Shown: in pieces, positions 55,566-64,000 of the stretch | How positions within the stretch are numbered: the stretch's first letter is position 1 | Layout: each line of letters opens with the position of its first letter | Assembly (NCBI GenBank): GCA_013176395.1 | Contig: JABMLP010000015.1 | Location: 310,001 to 374,000 of the forward strand | Direction of reading: 5' to 3' | Source: Venturia oleaginea | Lineage: Eukaryota > Ascomycota > Dothideomycetes > Venturiales > Venturiaceae | Length of the DNA: 64,000 nucleotides | Translations under genes and position numbers: made by a program | Notes under the pieces: model-generated | Told to the model about the DNA's origin: nothing | Database searches by the model: none | The model's input: the letters and a program-made list of their open reading frames with translations, nothing else

Positions 55566-57796
55566 GTAGCGATTAGGCGACGAGCATGATTTACTTGCAT
55601 ATTCCCGGAGTTAGATTTCGGCATAGCCATTGAGAATCAAGATGTAGGCGGCAGCAGGGGCTTTTGGATTTCACGGTCAGATTTCAGATTCCAGCTTTTC
55701 CTCAAATCTCTGTTCCGATCTGATGTTTGCCTATGCGAAATGCTTTTACGAACTTTTTTGAAATTTGGGAGAGACGATAGACCATTCCATGTAGCGGATC
55801 AAGCCGTTGAACGAGATTATTTTCTGTTGAAATCTAGCACCATTCTTTCCATTTCTCGAACGAATCTTTCCCTTTTCCTCATATCTGTGGTACAATCTGA
55901 TGTTTGCCTATGCGAAATGCTTTTATAAACTTTTTTGGAGATTGGGAGGGACTTTAGACCATCTCATATAACGGATCACGCCGTTGAACAAGATTCTTTC
56001 TGTTGAAATCTAGCACCATTCTTCCCATTCCTCGAACGAATATCCTTTTGTTTTGGAATCTCACAATTGAGGGGCTTAAACGTATCGAAGATCCGAGATT
56101 GCCGACTTGAACGTACTGATAATTTTTCAACATAAGTTTCGAGCTAAGAGAGTCAGTTCAAAACCGGCTCTGTGTTTTTAAAGGCAGAAGCGTGGTGACT
56201 ATTCACTGAAATCATTGTCTTGTATTCAAGAAAGAGCTGGGATGTTATGTCACGTGTCGGGTGGGATCAGTGGTCTTTATAATCCGCGTTTGTTGCTTGA
56301 AGTATTAAGTACGAATGTTAACCTAATTCTCAACGGTCATGGCGCGTGGGCGTGGGCGTGCTTTAATATCGACTTTGATATATTGAATGTAGGCCGGTGA
56401 CGAATACGAATTGAATTTGAGTTTACCGGCCATGGGTGATTTGTGCTTGTGAGATGGATTTGGTGATGGAGGGGGCTTATTGTAGCGATAATAAGTATTA
56501 TCGTTAGTTACCCTCTTTCTTTCTGTGTACTGTTTTTCTGCTTGGAGTATTTTGTTGCCACGTTTTGGTGATTTGGTTGCTAGGGCTTTTTTGCTTTTGT
56601 GATGGAGAGCCTGGGTGACGGCCACTTGTTGGTGGAAGGTTAATGTAGTCACTTGTGATGTTTCTGATTCTAAACGTGGTATTCTCTTGTTAGGTTTTCT
56701 TCCTTGCGAACCTTATACCTAGTTCACACGAGGAAAAGCGTGCTTCGTTGCGTTACTAAGAGCTTGGAATTTGAAGTTTGCACTAGGTGGAGCCCGACTG
56801 CGTGGATGTCTTTATAAACCGCACTGGTGCTGAGTGTTTAAGACTCACTGATAAGGAGCATAAGAAAAGTGGAATCCATGGTACGTGTGCATCTCCTTCC
56901 CAGAACGGAGCAATGTTCGTGGGGCTTCTGCGTTATTTATAAGGACAGAACGGCAATGTATGGGAAGATGGTAGAAAGAGAATTGTGGTGATGAGTTGGG
57001 CCGATGATGTGGCGACGGTGAGTATCTACTACGGGTCTACTAGTCTTTGATTGATTATAGCGGTTCATCACCAACGATCCACTTTCCCGATGAATCCCTT
57101 GTTCATGAGATATGATATCCTGTAGAACTATCCAAAACCTTGCGGACTTGTTGTAACCAGCGCCAGACTTCCGACATGGCTGCGTGCCATTGTTAGTGAC
57201 TTGTTGATGCTTAAAATATCCGGCTGGGAAGCGAGGTTTGTTATAAAATACCTCTTTCTCTCTCCCTCTCTCTCTCTTAGCGTTATTGCTAAGCCTTGCC
57301 TCTGAAAAAGGGAGGTTATTAGGTCTTTGAAGAGCTTGAATACCTTCCTTGTCTTGATTAGGCGGAATTCTTTACATACTACGATTCCGGTTGGTGAGAA
57401 ACTTAGAGGAAACCCTATTTCGACTTAACGACATATGGCGATATTCTACCGTAAGTTCTGAAAAGATGGATGCTGATGGTTGTATTGGTTTGATTCGCTA
57501 AATGGTCTTGATTGCGTTGGTAGAGGAGGTGAAGTGTGAGGTTGTTTAATCGTGATGGTGATGATGGCGATGTTGGGGTGATGGTGGGCTACCTTAGCAC
57601 TTCCTTCAACTGATGAATGGGTTATTCATCGCCTAATTACTTGCCAGTATACTGTTAACCAACAAACTCTAAGCCTTGGTGTTCAACGCTCGAGTAGTAG
57701 AGCCTATGATCGCAGAACGGTGGATAGAAATATTGCACTGAAATCTTAAGGAGATTGTTCGAACCGCAAGTCCGTCTCAACTTCAATTTTGAAAGC
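55566..57796. other. Spacer, no supported gene
   Basis: Contains a tandem duplication (listed separately) and a CT-rich microsatellite near 57253-57279; ORFs have no motifs. Confidence 0.45.
55696..56048. repeat. 177-bp tandem duplication
   Basis: Copies at 55696-55872 and about 55873-56048 share long blocks such as TGTTTGCCTATGCGAAATGC and CTGTTGAAATCTAGCACCAT; roughly 85 percent alike by eye. Non-coding. Confidence 0.75.
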
Positions 57797-58338
57797 GGTT
57801 AATTGCTGAATACCAACATACATTCGATTTTCTTGCAGTTACATACATTAAATTGCAGTTACATACACTAAATTTAATTGCGCGCACATACAATCCCGCA
57901 AGGGTAATTGCAGTTACACACATAATTCCTATTGGCCCAACCGCCGCAATGCCGCAGTGCCTAAATCACGTGAATATTGTCTCCCGCCTCGTCTGAATCT
58001 CGTTGCAGCCTACGATCAAAAATCCAGTTGCCATAAGCAAGAATAAGCCTTATCGCACTGCTTTTAAGCGATCGAGGCTTGTTGCAACTGGGTTGAAGCT
58101 GCTGCGTTTGGAGTTGGGTCAACTTTGGGTAGTGAAAATTTTCACGGTCGCACGTCATTTAGGCGAGGTACCCTCTATTATCTAGCGTTCGGGATGTAAT
58201 CTGCGGCTTATGCTACGATCTACTATGAGGGACTTCAGGCAACTGACCGCCCGTCTTGTCGCAATAATTCTATCGCCCTGCCTTAAACATTAACACTACC
58301 GTACACTATTCTATTACTACCTTAATCGTACGCTTGCA

Positions 58339-60966
58339 ATGGATACCCCACCACCTGAGGACCGCCCTCGCTACCCTAGCCTCACGATTGGGATGGAATT
58401 TGAGTCTATTGAATCTGAGGTAGATGCTATATACGACGCCATCATTGAGGCCCGCGAGAGCTTCAAAGTCGTTACTGGTACTAACCGGTTCTGGTATGCT
58501 ATATGCCGTCAACCCAAGGCCGCCAGAGGAGAGAATGATAAGGATAAGTGTCCTTTCAAGGTAAGTCTACAAAATTATCGTATTACGGTGGTCCTAATAG
58601 CTTTATAGGCTCGTATTGCCTTCACAAAAGACTCCCCTCGCCCTGTCCTACGCTCTCTCGTACCTCATAATTGTCCTACCCAGGCTCACGATAGCTGGCG
58701 CGCTCCCAATAGCGTACGCTACCAGAAGCGCCATAACTTTACGGTAATCGCCAATGATCGCTCAATCAAGCCTAAAAATATCAAGACCAACGCGCGCCTT
58801 ACAACCGGACACACTATCACGTACAATACGGCATGGAGAACCAAGCAGGCTGGTCTTCTTGATCTCGATGGAGACACTAAGCAGCAGTTTGAACTGATCC
58901 TACCAATGCTTCGCTTTCTCAAACAACAGGGCTCTCTTCTCAACGGCGAGATTACTAAGCAGGTTCTTGAGGATGTTACAAACCAGGAATCAGGCTATGA
59001 TGGCGCCTTCACACGCGTCAAAAGGAGCGAGGATGGTGTTTTTCAAGCAGCCGCAGTGTTACCTACAGCGATGGTAATTGCCTGGCACCATAAAAGGAAC
59101 CTCCTCGTCTTTGACGGCGCTCATTGCTCCTCTAAATACGGCGGTATCCTACTTATTGCAACAAGCCTCGACGCTAACGAGAATACACTGGTTTTGGCCT
59201 GGGCAATCGTACCTACCGAGTCAATTGAGTGGTGGTGTTGGTTTTTTGAGCTTCTACAGATCAACCTTATCTCCCGTTACATTACACAGCCATCAGAGGA
59301 TGACCCGGAAGAAGAAAAGGAGGATGAACTACGTATCAGCATTATTACTGACCGCGGCAAAGGCCTTGATCCATCTATCGCAAAGTACTTTCCTTACCCT
59401 CTCGCTCACCACTACTTCTGTACTCAGCACTTGGCAGAGAATGTCCGCAAATACCACGGCCAGGATGTCGAGATCTTGTTCCGCAGAGCGTGTCAAGCCC
59501 CTACTAAAGCCGCCCATTACGCTCTCGTTGAGCAGATTCGCGCTCTCGATAACGGCGATGCCGCGATTGCATACATTGAGGCTATTGGCGAGAAGGACCG
59601 TTACTGTAAAGCCTACGCGCCACTTACTGAGTATCCTCGGTACAGCCATACAACTTCGAACATTGGAGAGTCAATGAACGCACGTTACCTGGAGGAGCGA
59701 AAGATGACACCATTGCATATGCTTGAGGCTATCTGGACCAAGGAAATGCAGCGAATCTGGAAGCGCGCAACCTTTGACCATGGGAAGGAAGTTATCCACG
59801 GCCAACCCCTTACTCAGTATGCGGCACAGCATCAGTATGACCGCTATGAAGTTGGCCGTAGGATGATTGCCTACACCTCCAGTACATTCGTTGTATTAGT
59901 ACGGCTTCACGACTCACCCGGAGCTCCTGGATGGGTGGTTCACCTCAAAAAAGGTAAATGCGATTGCCTTGAGTGGCAGGACCATGGTCTCCCTTGCGCT
60001 CACGCATTCGCTGCATTTATACATCAACAGCTGGATTTTGAGAACATGTATACAGTCTATCCTCCCACCGTTTATACGAGATTGAACTCTCGTAATACCT
60101 ACGAGGGATCAATGCGCCCAATTGTGTTCTCAAACCTCATTCCAGATGGAACCACGTTGCCAAATGAGGCCGCCCGTAAAGCAGGGCGACCTCGAGAGAA
60201 GCGTTATCGAGTTGACAACACCAATACTCGTATTCGCAAAGATTCTAGGCGTAAGGGTGACACTGCCGCCGCTAGATCTACTCGTAAAGCCAGAAAGCAG
60301 AAGCGTCAGGATGATATTGAGGCCGCCGCCAGTGCAGCTCGAATTCAGAATCGCAAGGATACCTTCGCCCTCAGTGACCGAGTGCGCGCTTTATGCGACA
60401 CCTCCGACAAAGAATCTACTCCCAAAAACACTGCCAAATCGACTACTAAACCTACTAAATCTGCCACCAATTCTACGCTTAAACCGGCTTTAAATACAAC
60501 GCCAAAATCGACATCTACACGCTCAAAATCGGCCGCTACGGCTGCAGCCCCAATTGCGATATCTGACGACGACGAGCAATCTAGCGATGATGATGATACT
60601 GAACCTCTGCCTTCTACCTCTGCCGCCGCCAATATCACCTTCGTATCCCGCGCAGAAGCCGAAGCTGCAGTTATGAGTGATGAATACGCCATTGCCGAGG
60701 CCGCCGAGTTATACTTGAACCGTGGTGACCCTGATGCCGGTGACGATCAGGACGAGGCTGAATCTCAGCCTAACTCAAGCAGATGGCTTCTAACACCATT
60801 CGGCTCTACTACTGCTGCTACTCAAGAGTCCCTCCGCCTAACTCCACGGCAAAAGCGCTCTGTAGAGCCATCATCAGTAGAGCCTCCTATTCCGAAACGT
60901 ATTCGTGGTCCCTGCGGCATTTGCCGTGATCCAAATCACGCATTTTTGGCATGCCCAAAGCGGTAA
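58339..60966 (+). CDS. MULE transposase
   Basis: Exon 1 58339-58560, intron 58561-58608 (48 nt, GTAAGT...TTATAG), exon 2 58609-60966: 859 residues without lesion. The MULE catalytic region shows FDGAHCSSKYGGILLIATSLD (first Asp), a second Asp in IITDRGKG, and Glu in NIGESMNARYLEE. A SWIM zinc finger follows (CDCLEWQDHGLPCAHAF). The C-terminal third is Lys/Ser/Thr-rich with an acidic patch (DDDEQSSDDDD) and ends in a zinc knuckle CGICRDPNHAFLAC. It should bind and cut the element ends. Intactness suggests recent activity. Confidence 0.92.
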
Positions 60967-61217
60967 TCTCTGTATATATTTTGAACGCAATGCACTGAAC
61001 TGTTTGAGGGTTGAATCGCTCAAAAACACCATCAAAATGTCTGAAAGCGGTAATCTCTATACATATTTTGAACGCAATGCGCTGAATTGTGTTGAGGGTT
61101 GAATCGCTCAAAAACACCATAAAAACGTCTGAAAGCGGTAATCTCTGTATATATTTTAAACGCAATGCACTGAACTGTTTAAGGGTTAAATCGCTCAAAA
61201 ACACCATCAAAACATCT
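60960..61217. repeat. 87/88-bp tandem repeat inside the MULE
   Basis: Three copies start at 60960, 61047 and 61135, each beginning GCGGTAATCTCT and containing AACGCAATGC and CGCTCAAAAACACCAT. The transposase stop codon lies at the start of the first copy. Confidence 0.85.
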
Positions 61218-61446
61218 GTACATTCTTCTCTTTTTGGACTAGTCTCTTTTTTGCGGCGTTGCGGCGTTGAGGCGGCTACATATTATATTTGCAATCATAT
61301 ATAAATTGTATGTATATATGTCGTTTGCATATTATGTTTGCAATCGCATACAAATTGTATACATATATGTCGTTTGTATGTAACTGCAATTTAATGTATG
61401 TAACTGCAAGAAAATCGAATGTATGTTGGTATTCAGCAATTAACCG

Positions 61447-61609
61447 GTAGTTAAATGTGGTGGTTCTGCTCGATCAGGTCTAGCGCGAGACTGGTCGCAA
61501 GTACTTAGACTCGTCTCTACCTCTTAGTTAGCTCCTCATCCTTACAACTTCGCACATCCCATAGAATTCAAGTCATGCTTCCAAGTCAAGTCCAAGGTCA
61601 AACGTGACA
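61447..61609. repeat. Dispersed repeat block, copy 2
   Basis: 163 bp beginning one base after the MULE right end, nearly identical to 48955-49132. Non-coding. Confidence 0.8.
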
Positions 61610-62949
61610 TAGAGCACCTTCAGTTTGATCAGAATCCTAAGTTTTAGGCAATAAGAATGTATTTTGAGTGCGTAATGGCCGAATGCGAGTGTAGATAGAA
61701 TCTGTTGTTCAGCGTGCATTGACTAGGGCCGTGCACGGAGTGGGACACACCCGTACAGCTTTAATGCAAGGGGTAAACTAGAGCATCGCGATGAATAGTA
61801 CGTGTTAACTTTCGGGTTTGTGTTTTCCGTCTTTGCAGTTTAATTTGGCACCCTCGAAAGTTTTACCTCCTTTTTAGCATTTGTGAAGTTGGAAGGTATA
61901 GTGATGATGTTGCGCACTTCAAGGTGAGTATTATTTCCCTATCAATCTGTTACGGGGAACTCGTTTCTCAACACAGTTGATTATGTCAAGACCTTCTTGA
62001 CACCTGTGTTCTCTTGTTCTGGTCCGCGGGTTTGGGGTAAGGGCAATATCAGTCTGGAAGTACTTACCTTAAGTACCTTTCCTTGCTCAGGTTCTTTGGA
62101 GGCTCACTAGATCCTAGCCGTCCGATGTATCTCCCGATTCAATTGTCGTCTAACCGATTTGATCCTCAGATCAATCCTGAACGCTTGTCGGTTAGTATGA
62201 AGGTTGGGGGTGGGCTTGCTTCGTGTGCATATGACATGTGCTTGATTGTATCTAAGTAAACGGTCGTTACTGTAGTAGGTTGAAGAAGCTCCTATGTGAG
62301 AAACATAACATGAGATAACCACGAAGAGAGAAAGGAAAGTCCGTCCAACGTCCTCCCTATATACCCTTCTGGTTCTGGGTGCCAAGGTGTATTCCCACAC
62401 CTCTTGGCTCTTCCCACACTTCCCACACTGATTGATTGATTGATTGATTTTATCCTACTCGGTTGCAGCCGCTTAATCAGGCAGCTATGTCCGGTTAGGA
62501 GGACTTCATCAGACAGCCGACACGTGATAGATTATATAATCCACCGCGCCCCACTTCGCCCCGTTCACTGAAACAAGACCAGCTGTCCCCTCCGTCCTCC
62601 CTCTTTTCCCTTAACCAGTATCTCCAAATGCCCGCTGGCTCTTGTAGATACTGGTTATTCTGCTAGTATATCTGTGCTATGTAGACTCAAGAGGCAATGC
62701 CTCGTGTTTCGCTATCCTTCTACCTACAGTCTCCCTCTAATGCTCAGCTTGTCTATCTGTTTCGCCTTATCCCTCAAGGCCAATGGGTTCCCTAAGTATG
62801 TTTCTGCTTGTGAAAGTTGCCTTGCACCAGATTCCTATGCGGCGGTGTATTTGGTTGTGTGATGCTGGAGACAATAGTAACCATCGTAGTCGTGATTTCG
62901 CTGCTTGGGTGTGATACTCCGGGTATGCCCGTGGACGAGGCTGTCTGGT
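61610..62949. other. Spacer with (TGAT)n and a possible protease-like trace
   Basis: A TGAT microsatellite lies at about 62428-62447. A short plus frame near 62630-62860 contains ALVDTGYSASI, reminiscent of a retropepsin active site, without further support. No gene can be called. Confidence 0.35.
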
Positions 62950-63690
62950 AGCTGCCGTATTGTATGGCGCCGATCGTGCTATAGACCTGCCGTCTTATAG
63001 TCGGAGCCTATCTGCTGCTAGTCGCTCTCCCTACTTGCTATATCGCGCTCCTACTCTTGCCAATGCCATAACTGGGACGCAACAGTCTGGGGAGAGGCTC
63101 AAGGCTACGTCTGCTGGCTTGTAGGGAGGGGATTTGCCGCCAATAAGCTCCTTCTATACGTCCTTACTGCTTACTGTGTTGCGCACCTACTCTTGCCAAT
63201 GCCATAACTGGGACGCAACAGTTTGGGGAGAGGCTCAAGGCTCTGGACATCAGCTTGCAGCAGGACGGTTTGCGGAGACGATAGTAGATGAGGTTCTCTA
63301 GCAGCTGCCGTATCGTGTCGCACCGATTGTGTTGTAGACCTGTCGTCTTATAGTCGGAGCCTATCTGCTGCTAGTCGCTCTCCCTGCTTGCTATATCGCG
63401 CACCTACTCTTGCCAATGCCATAACTGGGACGCAACAGTCTGGGGAGAGGCTCAAGGCTACGTCTGCTAGCTTACAGGGAGGGGATTTGCCGCCAATAGG
63501 CTCCTTCTATGCGTCCTTACTACTTACTGTGTCGCGCACCTACTCTTGCCAATGCCATAACTGGGAGGCAACAGTTTGGGGAGAGGCTCAAGGCTCTGGG
63601 CAACAGCTTGTAGCAGGACGGTTTGCCAAGACGTTGGGAGAGGTTGTCTAGTCGTTGCAGTGGTGTGTGGTGCCGATTGTTGCGCACCGG
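62950..63690. repeat. 353-bp tandem repeat, two copies plus partial third
   Basis: Copies start at 62950 and 63303 with AGCTGCCGTAT, and a degenerate third begins near 63656. Each unit contains two copies of a shorter sequence (CCTACTCTTGCCAATGCC then AACTGGGA.GCAACAGT.TGG), at 63050, 63186, 63403 and 63539, so spacing alternates 136 and 217 bp. Confidence 0.8.
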
Positions 63691-64000
63691 GCGTCTGGTG
63701 TTTGAGTTGTGTTGAAGGTATTGCCGTTCTAGCAGTGACTCGTCGACTCGGAGCGTTGCAGTGTCATCTGGGGTGATGGACTAGCCGGGAGATAGTGACT
63801 AGATGGTTGCTGTTGTCTTTGGTGGACGCATCGTTCGTGTAGCTTGCTCATGTATTCGTCTGCTTGCTCTGCCGTGGCCGCGACGGCGACTCTAGAGATA
63901 TCTCATCGACGCTGAGGGACGCGCGATGGCCTCTAGAGGCCGGAGCGGCCACTGGCAGAGGTGTTTTGATGATCTTTAGATGATACTTCTGTAAATTCCA
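63691..64000. other. Window end, nothing recognised
   Basis: No ORF or repeat could be supported in the last 310 bases. Confidence 0.4.

Larger units (their letters stand above)
57797..61445 (+). mobile_element. Mutator-like (MULE) DNA transposon
   Basis: A 3,649-bp element with 70-bp terminal inverted repeats, 57797-57866 and 61376-61445, identical on inspection. Subterminal CATACA/AATTGCAGTTACA repeats lie inside both ends. It carries one intact transposase gene. The 9 bp on either side (TTTGAAAGC and GGTAGTTAA) do not match, so no target duplication is evident. Confidence 0.9.

Noticed and set aside
1..64000. CRISPR arrays, riboswitches, operons and ribosome binding sites
   Set aside because: Spliced introns and fungal gene structure show nuclear eukaryotic DNA; the tandem repeats have no spacer pattern of CRISPR type.

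Overview
The window looks like nuclear DNA of a filamentous ascomycete (Pezizomycotina). Genes are separated by short spacers and carry small GT-AG introns of about 45-60 nt with CTAAC-type branch points. Single-copy fungal housekeeping genes alternate with blocks of transposon-derived DNA. Some protein types (fungal RelA/SpoT, DUF7029-like secreted protein, Stealth-type phosphotransferase) would suit a Leotiomycetes-like fungus, but I cannot fix the genus.

Layout. 0-4.9 kb: mostly empty, with a 160-bp MITE-like inverted repeat and a decayed C2H2 zinc-finger gene. 4.9-15.6 kb: a fungal RelA/SpoT-domain gene with a damaged 5' part, folylpolyglutamate synthase (-) divergent from pyrroline-5-carboxylate reductase (+), an acyltransferase-3 membrane protein (-), and a Stealth/xylosylphosphotransferase-like Golgi protein (+). 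16.2-21.8 kb: a Ty3-type chromovirus on the minus strand with identical 172-bp LTRs. 22-26 kb: low-complexity DNA, a basic coiled-coil ORF and an EF-hand fragment. 26-44.8 kb: a decayed secreted-protein gene, an LRR protein, a small secreted cysteine-rich protein, a polytopic membrane protein, the SNARE Use1, a truncated F-box-like gene, a large unknown gene with in-frame stops, and a coiled-coil ORF.

45-51.4 kb is a nested transposon cluster. A Tad-like LINE (ORF1 plus endonuclease) carries a perfect 448-bp inverted duplication of its own ORF1. A complete Tc1/mariner element sits inside one arm, and the 3' end of another LINE copy follows. 52-55.6 kb: a STEEP1/CXorf56-family gene (-) and glutamine-dependent asparagine synthetase (+, eight exons). 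57.8-61.4 kb: an apparently intact MULE with 70-bp terminal inverted repeats and an 859-aa transposase. 62.9-63.7 kb: a 353-bp tandem repeat.

The housekeeping genes cover folate polyglutamylation, proline and asparagine synthesis and ER/Golgi traffic, with no sign of a biosynthetic cluster. The most unusual material is the structure of the mobile DNA: the inverted LINE duplication, the transposase joined in frame to LINE ORF1, a possible self-priming site in the LTR element, and a repeat block shared between the MULE flank and the nested cluster. Several non-transposon genes also have in-frame stops or frame breaks.
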